This document shows, one piece after another, positions 34,462 through 42,849 of a stretch of 61,202 bases of DNA. Source of the DNA: Thermoplasmata archaeon (GTDB lineage: Archaea; Thermoplasmatota; Thermoplasmata; RBG-16-68-12); NCBI GenBank assembly GCA_036395115.1, contig DASWDU010000007.1, forward strand, positions 1-61,202, in the 5' to 3' direction. A program made the translations under genes and the position numbers. Every line of letters begins with the position of its first letter. The stretch's first letter is position 1. Below the pieces are notes generated by a model. It saw only the letters and a list, made by a program, of their open reading frames with translations. It searched no databases and had not been told where the DNA came from.

Positions 34462-36423
34462 ATGGTCGTCCCGAACACAACCATCGACAGCCTGCTGAAG
34501 GAGAAGGAACAGTACCCGCCACCTGCGTCGTTCCGCAAGGTCGCCTGGGTCCACGACAATCAGTTTGCGCGGGACGCCGCAAAGGACACGGAGCGGTTCT
34601 GGAGCGAGCGCGCGAAGGAATTTGATTGGTCGAGGCCGTGGTCGACCCTTCTCGAGTGGAAGCTGCCGTTCGCGCGGTGGTTCGTCGGCGGGACGATCAA
34701 CGTGTCGCAGAACTGCGTCGATCGCCACGCAGTCTCGGCCCGGCGGAACAAGGCCGCGATCGTGTGGGAGGGCGAACCGGGGGAGAAGCGCGTCCTCACG
34801 TACGCGATGCTGTCGCGCGAGGTGAACCGCTTCGCGAACGTCCTGAAAGGCCTCGACGTCAAGCGCGGGGACCGGGTGACGATCTACATGCCGATGATCC
34901 CCGAGCTCCCGATTGCGATGTTGGCGTGCGCGAGGATCGGCGCGATTCACAGCGTGATCTTCGGCGGGTTCAGCGCGAAGGCGATCCACGACCGCGTCGA
35001 GGACGCGGAGAGCGAGGTCGTCGTGACGGCGGACGGCGGCTATCGACGGGGCAAGATCGTGCCGCTGAAGCGGACGGTGGACGAGGCGGTCGCCGACCTC
35101 CCGGTCGTGCGCCACGTGGTCGTCTACGCGCGGACGAAGGAGGCGGTCCCCATGCAGGCGGGCCGGGACATCGGGTGGGAGGAGGCGGTCGCGAAGGCGG
35201 ACCCACGGTGCGACCCCGAGCCGATGGAGGCGACGGACCCGCTCTTCGTCCTCTACACGTCCGGCACGACGGGCAAGCCGAAAGGAGTGTTGCACTCGAC
35301 CGGCGGGTACCTCGTCGGCGTCGCCACGACGCACCGGCTGATCTTCGACATCAAGGAGGACGATTTGTACTGGTGCACCGCCGACATCGGGTGGGTGACC
35401 GGTCACTCGTACATCGTCTACGGGCCCCTCGCGAACGGCGCCACGACGTTCATGTACGAAGGGGCTCCCGACTGGCCCCATCCCGACCGCTTGTGGTCCC
35501 TCATCCAGGAGTACGGGATCACCATCCTCTACACCGCGCCGACCGCGATCCGCGCGTTCATGCGCTGGGGCGACGAGTGGCCGAAGAAGCACGACCTCTC
35601 GAGCCTCCGCCTCCTCGGGACCGTCGGGGAGCCGATCAACCCGGAGGCGTGGCGCTGGTACCACAAGGCGATCGGCGGCGGCCGCTGTCCGATCGTCGAC
35701 ACGTGGTGGCAGACGGAGACCGGCATGATCCTCATCACGCCGCTTCCCGGCGTCACGACGACGAAGCCCGGGTCCGCGACGTTCCCGTTCCCCGGGATCG
35801 AGGCGGAGGTCGTCGACGACAAGGGCCAGCCCGTCGGGGTGAACAAGGGCGGGTACCTGGTCATCTCGAAACCTTGGCCCGCGATGCTCATGACGCTGTA
35901 CAAGGACCCGGAACGGTATCGCCAGGTCTACTGGTCCCAGATCCCCGGGAAGTACTTCACGGGGGACGGCGCGCGGATCGACGAGGACGGGTACTTCTGG
36001 CTGATGGGCCGCATCGACGACGTGATCAACGTCGCGGGGCACCGGATCGGGACGATGGAGGTCGAATCCGCCCTCGTGAGCCACGCGAAGGTCGCCGAGG
36101 CGGCGGTCGTCGGGAAGCCGCATCCGCTGAAAGGCCAAGCGCTCGTCGCGTACGTCGTGCTGAAGTCCGGATACAAGCGATCCGATGCGTTGCGCGAGGA
36201 CCTGCGAAGGCACGTCCGCTCCGCGATTGGCTCGATCGCGGTCCCGGACGAGATCTACATCACGGAGAAGCTCCCGAAGACTCGGAGCGGGAAGATCATG
36301 CGCCGCGTCATCCGGTCCGTGGTGTCGGGCCAGGAGATCGGCGACACGACGACGCTCGAGGACCCCGGAGCCGTCGACGAAGTCCGGAAGTGGCTCGAAG
36401 CGGTCGAGGGCAAGGTCGCCTGA
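34462..36423 (+). CDS. acs: Acetyl-CoA synthetase (AMP-forming)
   Basis: 653 residues, normal for Acs. It makes acetyl-CoA from acetate, ATP and CoA through acetyl-AMP. Motifs: N-terminal [16 protein letters not shown]-loop [19 protein letters not shown] (~265-283), [25 protein letters not shown], and the C-terminal hinge/lysine [12 protein letters not shown] (~610), where acetylation of the catalytic Lys regulates bacterial Acs. The Trp in WWQTETG is typical of acetate-specific enzymes. A palindrome adjoins its TATA box. Divergent to an organic-acid transporter. Confidence 0.95.
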   Translation: MVVPNTTIDSLLKEKEQYPPPASFRKVAWVHDNQFARDAAKDTERFWSERAKEFDWSRPWSTLLEWKLPFARWFVGGTINVSQNCVDRHAVSARRNKAAIVWEGEPGEKRVLTYAMLSREVNRFANVLKGLDVKRGDRVTIYMPMIPELPIAMLACARIGAIHSVIFGGFSAKAIHDRVEDAESEVVVTADGGYRRGKIVPLKRTVDEAVADLPVVRHVVVYARTKEAVPMQAGRDIGWEEAVAKADPRCDPEPMEATDPLFVLYTSGTTGKPKGVLHSTGGYLVGVATTHRLIFDIKEDDLYWCTADIGWVTGHSYIVYGPLANGATTFMYEGAPDWPHPDRLWSLIQEYGITILYTAPTAIRAFMRWGDEWPKKHDLSSLRLLGTVGEPINPEAWRWYHKAIGGGRCPIVDTWWQTETGMILITPLPGVTTTKPGSATFPFPGIEAEVVDDKGQPVGVNKGGYLVISKPWPAMLMTLYKDPERYRQVYWSQIPGKYFTGDGARIDEDGYFWLMGRIDDVINVAGHRIGTMEVESALVSHAKVAEAAVVGKPHPLKGQALVAYVVLKSGYKRSDALREDLRRHVRSAIGSIAVPDEIYITEKLPKTRSGKIMRRVIRSVVSGQEIGDTTTLEDPGAVDEVRKWLEAVEGKVA

Positions 36424-36429
36424 GCCGAT

Positions 36430-36876
36430 TCAGCGTTTCCGGCGCTTCCCGGTCCGCTTCGGACGCTTTCGCTTGGCCTGTTTCGGCGCATCGACGTGGT
36501 ATACGTCGAGCCAGATCCCTTCGACGACCGGCACGAACGCGATATGCCAGACGCCTTCATGGAACGGGCCGAGGGCCGGCTTGTAGCCGGCGGCCTCCAA
36601 CCGCCGCAAGGCCGCGTCGAAATCGTCGACCCCGAATCCGAGATGGTCGAGTTCGTCGCCTTCGCGGAAGGGACCCGCCACGGGACTGTCCGCCTCGTAC
36701 CGGCTCAACTCGAGTTTGTGCCTGCGGTCCGGGCTCCAGAGGTTCGCGAATTCCCCCTTGTTCCAGTCCGCCTTGACCCGCGCTTCCAGCTTCATCTCGA
36801 GGACCTTCGTGAAGAAGTCGATCGCTGCGTCGAGGTCCCGGACGCGCAGGCCGGTGTACTCGAACTCGAAACGCAT
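36430..36876 (-). CDS. Glyoxalase/VOC-superfamily protein with basic tail
   Basis: 148 residues with two beta-alpha-beta-beta-beta halves: FEYTGLRVRDLDAAIDFFTK at the start and LDHLGFGVDDFDAALRRLEA in the second half. Potential metal ligands are in the strands (EFEYTGLRV, HKLELSRY, LDHLGFGV, IWLDVYHV), as in glyoxalase I-type enzymes. The last ~15 residues are almost all Lys/Arg, unusual for the family and possibly a nucleic-acid or membrane contact. It converges on acs with a 6-base gap. Confidence 0.8.
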   Translation of the reverse strand: MRFEFEYTGLRVRDLDAAIDFFTKVLEMKLEARVKADWNKGEFANLWSPDRRHKLELSRYEADSPVAGPFREGDELDHLGFGVDDFDAALRRLEAAGYKPALGPFHEGVWHIAFVPVVEGIWLDVYHVDAPKQAKRKRPKRTGKRRKR

Positions 36877-36918
36877 CCGACGCGGATGCGACGGCCGCTG
36901 GATAAAGACTGAGCCGTC

Positions 36919-37662
36919 CTACGGGTCGACCCAGTGCGCGCGACGCGAAGCGAAGACGCCCATCAGCGCCGCGAAGCCGAGGAGGTACGCCCACCCAACC
37001 CCGACTTGCCACCCGGGCATCGAGATGAGCCCCAGGTAGTACTTCGAGAGTTGCGCGGCGTGGGTCGTCGGGATGAGCATCGCGAGGGCCTGTGCGATGG
37101 GAAACGACTGCAACCGGTCGAGCGGATAGTACACCGGAGGGAGGAAGCCGAGAGCGATGCTGAGCACCTGGGGGATCGAGTTCGCCCGGCGCGCGTTCTT
37201 CGTGGTGGCGCCGATCGCGAAGCCGACGAAGACGAGTCCGATCCACAGGATGGCGGACGTCGCGATGACCAAGAGGATCCCGACGACGCTGGCGACTCCC
37301 GACAGGATCAGGATGCTGAGCGCGACGACGACGGATGGCAAGGCAACGACGAGTCCGCTCACGGACAGCCCGAGCGCATAGGACGCCGGCGACACTCTCG
37401 ACGCGACGAACATGTCCTGGAAGCGGAACCATTGCTTGTTGAAGTACACGCTCTGCGAGGCGAAGAGCCCGGTGAAGGAGAAGGTGAGGACGATCGCCCC
37501 GATGAGCGACTGCACGGCGGACGCCTGGTTCGCGAATACGAAGATGAAGATGACCGGCAGGAAGGAGAAGAGGCTGATCACGACGAGAAGCATCGGGTCC
37601 CGCAGGAGCGGCAGCGCGTCGAACAGCCCGATGTACAACGCCTCACGTATCTTCGCTCTCAA
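36919..37662 (-). CDS. ABC-2 type transporter permease
   Basis: 247 residues with six membrane helices (for example PMLLVVISLFSFLPVIFIFVF, ALPSVVVALSILILSG and ILLVIATSAILWIGLVFVGF). This is the ABC-2 permease pattern of drug/lipid exporters such as DrrB. The start lies inside the 3' end of the ATPase gene (20-base overlap), so the two are translationally coupled. Confidence 0.85.
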   Translation of the reverse strand: MRAKIREALYIGLFDALPLLRDPMLLVVISLFSFLPVIFIFVFANQASAVQSLIGAIVLTFSFTGLFASQSVYFNKQWFRFQDMFVASRVSPASYALGLSVSGLVVALPSVVVALSILILSGVASVVGILLVIATSAILWIGLVFVGFAIGATTKNARRANSIPQVLSIALGFLPPVYYPLDRLQSFPIAQALAMLIPTTHAAQLSKYYLGLISMPGWQVGVGWAYLLGFAALMGVFASRRAHWVDP

Positions 37663-38524
37663 TCGATCCCCCCACGATCTTGATGAACGCCTCCTCGAGG
37701 CTCGCCGGCTTGAACGTCACCCTGCGCTTCTCGCGCAGCCCGCGCTCGACGATGGCCAGGATCTCTTCGTCCGATCGTGGGACGAGGATCTCCCGCTCGG
37801 CCCCGTTGCCCGAGGTTGGCTCCACGATGACGCGCATGCCGATCCCCGTGTCTCCCTTCGCCGCCTCGACCGTCCCGAGGAACGCGGTGCGTCCCTTGTC
37901 GACGATCAGCAGATGGTCCGCGAGCATCTCGGCCTCGTCGAGGTAGTGGGTCGTCAGGAGGATCGTGGTGCCCCGCTTCGTCAGGTCGCGGAGCATGGCC
38001 CACACGGACCGCCGGCCGAGGGGATCGAGTCCGATCGTCGGCTCGTCCAGGAAGAACACCTCGGGGTCGGCGACCATCGCCATCGCGATGATCACGCGTT
38101 GCCGGAGTCCGCCGGACAGCTCGGCGTTGAGCGTGTCGCGGTTCTCCCACAACCCGAGGTCGTCCATGACCTTCCGCGTCCGTGCGCGGGCGTCCTCGCG
38201 GGACCGGCCCCGGATGAGGCACATGTAGTAGATGTGGTCGTACGCCGAGAGGAGCATCTGGGGCCGCGCCTCCTGCGGGACGACGGCGATGTGCGGCCGG
38301 ATCGCCTTCGGCTCCGACAGGACGTCGTGGCCGAGGACGGACGCACGGCCGAGCGTCGGCTTGAGTTGCGTCGCCAGGATCCGCAGCAGCGTCGTCTTGC
38401 CGGCGCCGTTCCGACCGAGGAGGCAGAAGATCTCGCCCTTCTGGATTGAGAACGAGACGTCTTCGAGGGCTTTCGTTCCGCCCGGGTACGTCTTCCCGAG
38501 CCCTTCGACCTCGATGACCGCCAT
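37643..38524 (-). CDS. ABC transporter ATP-binding protein, DrrA-like
   Basis: 293 residues from ATG 38524 (MAVIEVEGLGKTYPGG); the longer frame upstream is unsupported. Walker A LGRNGAGKTT, signature LSGGLRQR, Walker B VFFLDEPTIGLDP and switch His in LTTHYLDEAEML are all intact. The C-terminal ~75 residues (beyond ~215) match the regulatory extension of DrrA-type exporters. Forms an exporter with the overlapping ABC-2 permease. Substrate unknown: drugs, lipids or peptides are typical. Confidence 0.9.
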   Translation of the reverse strand: MAVIEVEGLGKTYPGGTKALEDVSFSIQKGEIFCLLGRNGAGKTTLLRILATQLKPTLGRASVLGHDVLSEPKAIRPHIAVVPQEARPQMLLSAYDHIYYMCLIRGRSREDARARTRKVMDDLGLWENRDTLNAELSGGLRQRVIIAMAMVADPEVFFLDEPTIGLDPLGRRSVWAMLRDLTKRGTTILLTTHYLDEAEMLADHLLIVDKGRTAFLGTVEAAKGDTGIGMRVIVEPTSGNGAEREILVPRSDEEILAIVERGLREKRRVTFKPASLEEAFIKIVGGSIESEDT

Positions 38525-38730
38525 GCCTCGCGGCGTACGGGCGCGTCCTACTTGAGACTTCTGCGCGGAGCCGTGCGACTCACTCCGCTCGGAGGGAGAC
38601 GAAGCCGCTTGCCGAACCGTCAAGCGCGGGTGTGTGCGTCACAATCACCGGGCACCGTGACGTGCCGTTCCGCCGGCTGGACCGATCGTGGGCGGACGGG
38701 TCCCGAAACGCTTCGGTCCGTATGTGCCAA

Positions 38731-38740
38731 AAGCTTATTC
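38731..38740 (+). promoter_or_regulatory. TATA-like box of the fumarate reductase operon
   Basis: AAGCTTATTC lies 23-32 bases before GTG 38763, the distance expected for a leaderless archaeal transcript starting at that codon. Confidence 0.5.
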
Positions 38741-38762
38741 TCCCGACTCGGTTCCGCGGGCC

Positions 38763-40475
38763 GTGGAACGGGCCACGTACGACATCGTCGTGGTCGGTGG
38801 CGGGGCCGCGGGATTGCGGGCGGCGATCGCCGCGGCCGAGGAGAACCCCGACCTGTCGATCGGCCTCGTCTCGAAGGTCTACCCGATGCGGAGCCACACC
38901 GTATCCGCCGAGGGAGGCACGGCGGCCGTCCTGCGGGACTACGACTCCTTCGACCTCCACGCCCTCGACACGATCAAAGGCTCCGACTTCCTCGCGGACC
39001 AGGACGCGGTCGAGTTCTTCGTCGCGAAGTGTCCCGAGGAGGTCATCCGGCTCGAGCACTGGGGTTGCCCGTGGTCTCGGGATCCCGACGGCCGCGTGAG
39101 CCAGCGGGCGTTCGGCGGCATGTCCGTCAAGCGGACCGTGTTCGCGGCGGACAAGGTGGGATTCCACATCCTCCACACGCTCTTCCAGACGTCGATGAAG
39201 TACCCGCAGATCGAGCGGTTCGACGAGTACTTCGTCACGTCGCTGATCGTCGACGGCGGCGCATGCGTCGGCGTGACGGCGATCGATCTCCGAGGCGGGC
39301 GGATGGTCGCGATCGGCGCGAAGGCGACCGTCCTCGCGACGGGCGGGTGCGGCCGCGTCTACGAATTCACGACGAACGGGTTCATCAAGACGGGGGACGG
39401 CATGGCGCTCGCCTACCGGGTCGGGGTGCCGCTGAAGGACATGGAGATGGTCCAGTTCCATCCGACGTGCCTCCCGGGCACGGGCATCCTGATCACCGAG
39501 GCGGCGCGGGGCGAGGGCGGCTACCTCATCAACAAGGAGGGCGAGCGATACATGCAGCGCTACCTCCCGGGGAAGATGGAGCTCGGGCCGCGGGACATCC
39601 TCTCGCGCGCGATGATCCAGGAGATGAAGGCGGGCCGGGCGTTCGACGGCCCGTACGGCCAGTACCTGGGCCTCGATCTGCGGCACCTGGGGGAGGAGAC
39701 GATCAACACCAACCTCCCGATGGTCCGCGAGCTCGCGGAGAAGTACATGGGCCTCGATCCGATCCACGAGCCCATCCCGGTCCGGCCGGGCCAGCACTAC
39801 ATGATGGGGGGCGTGTCGGCGAACACGCGAGGCGAGACGAACGTCCCCGGCCTCTATGCGGTCGGCGAGACGGCGTGCGTGTCGATCAACGGGGCGAACC
39901 GGCTCGGCTCGAACAGCCTCAGCGAGTGCCTCGTCTTCGGCGCATGGACCGGGCGGGCGGTCGCCGAGTACACGAAGCAACGCACCCGCTATCCGAGCAC
40001 CTCGGCCGCGCGCACGGCGCTAAAGGTGGAAGAGGCGCGGGTCTTCGATGGCCTCCTGGGCCGGGAGCGCGGGAAGGAGACCGTCGCCGGGATCCGCGTG
40101 GAGATGCAGCAGCTCATGGACCGGGACGTCGGGATCTTCCGGGAGGACGCCCGCTTGAGCGACGCCTGCGGAAAGCTCGCGAAACTGCGCGAACGCTTCG
40201 CCCTCGTCGGCCTCGCGGACAAAGACCGCGTGTTCAACACGGAACTCACGGCGGTCCTGGAGCTCGACTTCATGCTCGACGTCGCGGCGACGATCGCGCA
40301 CAGCGCGCTGGGCCGGCGGGAGTCGCGGGGCGCACACAGCCGTTCGGACCACCCGAACCGCGACGATGCGAACTACCTCAAGCACACGCTCGCCTTCCGC
40401 ACGGACGGCGCGCCGCGGATCGACTACGCGCCCGTCACGATCACGAAGTGGCAGCCCGTCGAGAGGAAGTACTGA
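38763..40475 (+). CDS. frdA: Fumarate reductase/succinate dehydrogenase flavoprotein subunit
   Basis: 570 residues from GTG 38763. The frame is open to GTG 38688, but the TATA-like box lies between, and 38763 leaves only six residues before TYDIVVVGGGAAGLRAA. His in MRSHTVSAEGGTAAV is the covalent FAD attachment site. Catalytic regions are HPTCLPGTGILITEAARGEG and HYMMGGVSANTRGET. The sequence follows E. coli FrdA (RFDE, GVPLKDMEMVQ, GANRLGSNSLSE) rather than mitochondrial SdhA. It catalyses interconversion of succinate and fumarate at the membrane; direction depends on the quinone. First gene of a four-gene operon. Confidence 0.92.
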   Translation: MERATYDIVVVGGGAAGLRAAIAAAEENPDLSIGLVSKVYPMRSHTVSAEGGTAAVLRDYDSFDLHALDTIKGSDFLADQDAVEFFVAKCPEEVIRLEHWGCPWSRDPDGRVSQRAFGGMSVKRTVFAADKVGFHILHTLFQTSMKYPQIERFDEYFVTSLIVDGGACVGVTAIDLRGGRMVAIGAKATVLATGGCGRVYEFTTNGFIKTGDGMALAYRVGVPLKDMEMVQFHPTCLPGTGILITEAARGEGGYLINKEGERYMQRYLPGKMELGPRDILSRAMIQEMKAGRAFDGPYGQYLGLDLRHLGEETINTNLPMVRELAEKYMGLDPIHEPIPVRPGQHYMMGGVSANTRGETNVPGLYAVGETACVSINGANRLGSNSLSECLVFGAWTGRAVAEYTKQRTRYPSTSAARTALKVEEARVFDGLLGRERGKETVAGIRVEMQQLMDRDVGIFREDARLSDACGKLAKLRERFALVGLADKDRVFNTELTAVLELDFMLDVAATIAHSALGRRESRGAHSRSDHPNRDDANYLKHTLAFRTDGAPRIDYAPVTITKWQPVERKY

Positions 40476-40476
40476 C

Positions 40477-41223
40477 ATGCCCGACGCCGACGTCGTGTTC
40501 CGCGTGAAGCGGTATCGGCCGGCCTCGGATTCCCGGCCGAGGTACCAGGAGTACCGCATCCCGTATCGGGACGACATGGTCGTCTTGGACGGGCTGAACT
40601 ACATCAAGGACCACGTCGACCCGACCCTCGCGTTCCGGTGGTCGTGCCGCATGGGGATCTGCGGCTCCTGCGGCGCGGACGTGAACGGTCACCCCAAGCT
40701 GACGTGCGGCACCTACGTGCGGGAGTACCGCCGCGGCGTCGTGACGGTCGACCCGCTCGCGAACTTCCCGATCATCAAGGACCTCGTCGTCGACTTCGAC
40801 GACTTCCTCAACAAGCTCGCCTCCGTCACGCCGTACATCGTCCGCGAGGAGGAGGGCGACCTCAAGCACGAATACGTCCAGTATCCGGAGGACGTGGAGG
40901 CGTATCGCCAGCAGAGCCTGTGCATCAACTGCATGCTCTGCTACGCTGCGTGCCCGGTCTTCGGCGCGAGCCCCGGATTCGTCGGACCCGCCGCGTCGGC
41001 GCTCGCCCTGCGGTACATCCGGGACACGCGGGACGAAGGGGCGGACGCCCGCCTTGCACGTCTGAACACGAAGTCGGGCGTGTGGGAGTGCACCTTCGTC
41101 GGCGAGTGCTCCGTCGCTTGCCCGAAGGGCGTCGACCCCGCGGCCGCGATCCAGACGCTCAAGTTCCTCGCGACGACGCGGCACATGCGGCGGCTGCTCA
41201 TGCCCAAGTCCGTTCCGAGGTGA
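40477..41223 (+). CDS. frdB: Fumarate reductase/succinate dehydrogenase iron-sulfur subunit
   Basis: 248 residues; the start is one base after the frdA stop. The [2Fe-2S] ligands are CRMGICGSCG and LTC (~48-70). The [4Fe-4S] motif is CINCMLCYAACP, and the [3Fe-4S]-containing motif is CTFVGECSVACPKGVDP. All cluster cysteines are present. It carries electrons between FrdA and the FrdC/FrdD anchor. The stop overlaps the GAGGTGA ribosome-binding site used by the next gene. Confidence 0.93.
   Translation: MPDADVVFRVKRYRPASDSRPRYQEYRIPYRDDMVVLDGLNYIKDHVDPTLAFRWSCRMGICGSCGADVNGHPKLTCGTYVREYRRGVVTVDPLANFPIIKDLVVDFDDFLNKLASVTPYIVREEEGDLKHEYVQYPEDVEAYRQQSLCINCMLCYAACPVFGASPGFVGPAASALALRYIRDTRDEGADARLARLNTKSGVWECTFVGECSVACPKGVDPAAAIQTLKFLATTRHMRRLLMPKSVPR
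41217..41223 (+). promoter_or_regulatory. Shine-Dalgarno pointing at a non-AUG frdC start
   Basis: GAGGTGA at the frdB stop precedes ACG 41228 by seven bases counted from GAGG. That is the same spacing as the CTG gene at 8596. The frdC reading frame has no ATG, GTG or TTG before codon 31 of this model. Confidence 0.5.
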
Positions 41224-41227
41224 TGCG

Positions 41228-41617
41228 ACGGCCCACGCGTACCCGGCGAAGCGGCGTGCGGGATGGTGGCTGCGGAATCCGCGGTACCTCGGCTTCCAGC
41301 TGCGGGAGTTCGGCGGCGTGATCAGCGCCCTCTACGGCCTCATCTTGCTGAACCTGCTCCGCGAGCTCCGCGCCGGCGAATCCGCGTACACGGCGTTCCT
41401 GGACGTCCTGCGCACGCCGCCGATCCTCTACGTGAACCTCGTGTTGTTCGCCCTCGTGATGTGGCACGCGATCACGTGGTTCATGCTGATCGGCAAGGCG
41501 CAGCCGATCCAGTTCACCGCGAAGCCCGTGCCATGGAAGACGGCGTTCGCGATCAACGTGCTCCTGTGGCTCGGGGTCAGCGGGGCGGTCGTCTATCTGA
41601 TCTTCGGGGGTTTCTGA
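41228..41617 (+). CDS. frdC: Fumarate reductase membrane anchor, FrdC-type, uncertain start
   Basis: 129 residues if begun at ACG 41228. Conserved FrdC features start early: KRRAGWWLRNPRYLGFQLRE (E. coli: TWWKKLPFYRFYMLRE). Three membrane helices follow (VISALYGLILLNLL; LYVNLVLFALVMWHAITWFML; AFAINVLLWLGVSGAVVYLIF). FrdC and FrdD bind quinone and hold the complex in the membrane. The frame offers only GTG 41318, which would remove the conserved Trp-Trp segment and part of helix 1. Either ACG 41228 initiates, helped by GAGGTGA, or a small indel separates the ATG at 41223 from the gene. Confidence 0.75.
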   Translation, partial: TAHAYPAKRRAGWWLRNPRYLGFQLREFGGVISALYGLILLNLLRELRAGESAYTAFLDVLRTPPILYVNLVLFALVMWHAITWFMLIGKAQPIQFTAKPVPWKTAFAINVLLWLGVSGAVVYLIFGGF

Positions 41618-41618
41618 G

Positions 41619-42071
41619 ATGGCCGAGGAGGTCTCGGCGGTCCGAGACACGACGGCATGGAGTCCCGGCCGCGAGACCGTCCACGCGGACATGCCCGAAG
41701 CGGAGCCCGAGGTCGTCGTAGAGCCGCTGTTCTGGGGCCTCTTCTCCCTCGGCGGCTTCATCACCGCGTTCCTCTTCCCCGTGACCCTCTTCCTGCTGTT
41801 CTTCGCCGCACCGTTCGGTTTGTGGCCGACCGATTCGGCCTCGTACGCCGCGTTCTCGGCGCTGTGGCAGGGCCCGTTGGTCCGGGTGTACTTCTTCGTC
41901 CTGATCGGCGGCTCCCTGTTCCACGGGACCCACCGGCTCAAGTTCATGCTCGTCGACGCCGGCGTGAGGAGCCCCGGCGCGGAGGCGGCCCTGGACGTCA
42001 TCTTGAACGCGGTCGCGATCCTCGGGAGCCTCGGCGCCCTCTACTACGCGGTGCGCGGCTGGCTTTTCTAG
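41619..42071 (+). CDS. frdD: Fumarate reductase membrane anchor, FrdD-type
   Basis: 150 residues starting one base after the frdC stop. After ~30 soluble residues comes EPLFWGLFSLGGFITAFLFP, the FrdD signature (E. coli: EPVFWGLFGAGGM). Three membrane helices follow, and the middle one ends in GGSLFHGTHRLKFMLVDAG, like LPLWCGLHRMHHAMHDL. Completes an FrdABCD complex of the haem-less two-subunit anchor type. The last 74 bases overlap the convergent gene at 41998-42444. Confidence 0.85.
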   Translation: MAEEVSAVRDTTAWSPGRETVHADMPEAEPEVVVEPLFWGLFSLGGFITAFLFPVTLFLLFFAAPFGLWPTDSASYAAFSALWQGPLVRVYFFVLIGGSLFHGTHRLKFMLVDAGVRSPGAEAALDVILNAVAILGSLGALYYAVRGWLF

Positions 42072-42444
42072 CCGCCACCTTCTTCGCCGAGCTCTTCTTG
42101 GCGGGCCTCTTCTTGGCCGCCTTCGCCTTCGAGGGGGCCGCTTTGGCGGGTGCGACCGGAGCCGGTGCCGCCTCGATCGCCGTCTTCGGTGAGACGAGCT
42201 TGTACACGAAGTCCCTCTCGCGCACGCGCTCGTGGACCTTCATACCGACCTCCTGCCCGATTTCCGCTCGCGACACGACCGCGTGCTCGATCTGCAACGT
42301 GTCGACCGTCTGCTCGAGGTTCGTCGTCGGTCCCTGGATTTGCACGGTATCGCCGATCGCCAGCGTGCTGTCCGTCAGCCGGATCGCCGCGACGCCAATC
42401 TTCCCGTAGAAGTGGAAGACTTCGCCCACCTTCTTGCGCTCCAT
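41998..42444 (-). CDS. EF-Tu domain 2-like protein with histone H1-like tail
   Basis: 148 residues from ATG 42444. Residues ~1-85 (KKVGEVFHFYGKIGVAAIRL, LAIGDTVQIQG, VVSRAEIGQEVGMKV) form the small beta barrel seen in translation GTPase domain 2; free-standing archaeal versions are of unknown function. The C-terminal ~60 residues are Ala/Lys/Pro- then Arg/Ser/Gly-rich (KAAKKRPAKKSSAKK; SRGRRGSRG), like histone H1 or ribosomal-protein tails, which suggests RNA or DNA binding. The tail is antisense to the end of frdD. The tail length could be shorter in vivo, but the frame has no earlier stop. Confidence 0.65.
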   Translation of the reverse strand: MERKKVGEVFHFYGKIGVAAIRLTDSTLAIGDTVQIQGPTTNLEQTVDTLQIEHAVVSRAEIGQEVGMKVHERVRERDFVYKLVSPKTAIEAAPAPVAPAKAAPSKAKAAKKRPAKKSSAKKVAARKASRAPRSRGRRGSRGSRPRSR

Positions 42445-42530
42445 CGGGACCGCCGAGGAATGCGCGCGACGCGGTAAAAAGATTCGCAAGAGTGCCCGTG
42501 CACGCAGGTCCGATCGCGCAATGTCGGAAA

Positions 42531-42540
42531 GTCTTAAGTG
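42531..42540 (+). promoter_or_regulatory. TATA-like box of LSm gene
   Basis: GTCTTAAGTG is the only AT-rich box upstream of the LSm start, ~45-55 bases before ATG 42585, leaving a short leader containing GGAAGGGGGG. Confidence 0.4.
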
Positions 42541-42584
42541 GGGCCACACGATACCGCGGCATCGGAAGGGGGGAACGTCCTTCT

Positions 42585-42800
42585 ATGGTGATGCCTCTCA
42601 ACGTTCTTGAAAAATCCATCAACAAGCGCGTTCAGCTTCTCCTCAAGGACAACCGAATTCTCGAAGGCAAGCTCGTCGGCTACGACGACTACATGAACAT
42701 GGTCCTCGAGGACACCGAGGAGACGAAAGAAGACAACGTCCGGCGGGTCGGGACCGTCGTGCTGCGCGGGAACAACGTCGTCACGATCGTGCCGAAGTGA
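42585..42800 (+). CDS. LSm (Sm-like) RNA-binding protein
   Basis: 71 residues; ATG 42585 or 42591 are both possible after the purine-rich GGAAGGGGGGAA. Sm1 motif: RVQLLLKDNRILEGKLVGYD, then DDYMNMVLEDTEE. Sm2 motif: RRVGTVVLRGNNVVTIVPK. This is a typical archaeal Lsm that assembles as a heptamer ring binding U-rich RNA, with roles in tRNA and other RNA metabolism. Confidence 0.95.
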   Translation: MVMPLNVLEKSINKRVQLLLKDNRILEGKLVGYDDYMNMVLEDTEETKEDNVRRVGTVVLRGNNVVTIVPK

Positions 42801-42849
42801 CGCCCGGGGCCAGAAAATAGATATTGAGCGGTCCGCATCGGACCGCCCG

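Noticed and set aside
38688-38762. An upstream GTG (38688) as frdA start
   Set aside because: A TATA-like box lies between this codon and GTG 38763, and the extra 25 residues do not resemble FrdA.
41263-41721. Plus-strand frame starting at ATG 41263 as the third gene of the frd operon
   Set aside because: It is out of phase with the FrdC homology and encodes an Arg-rich shadow.
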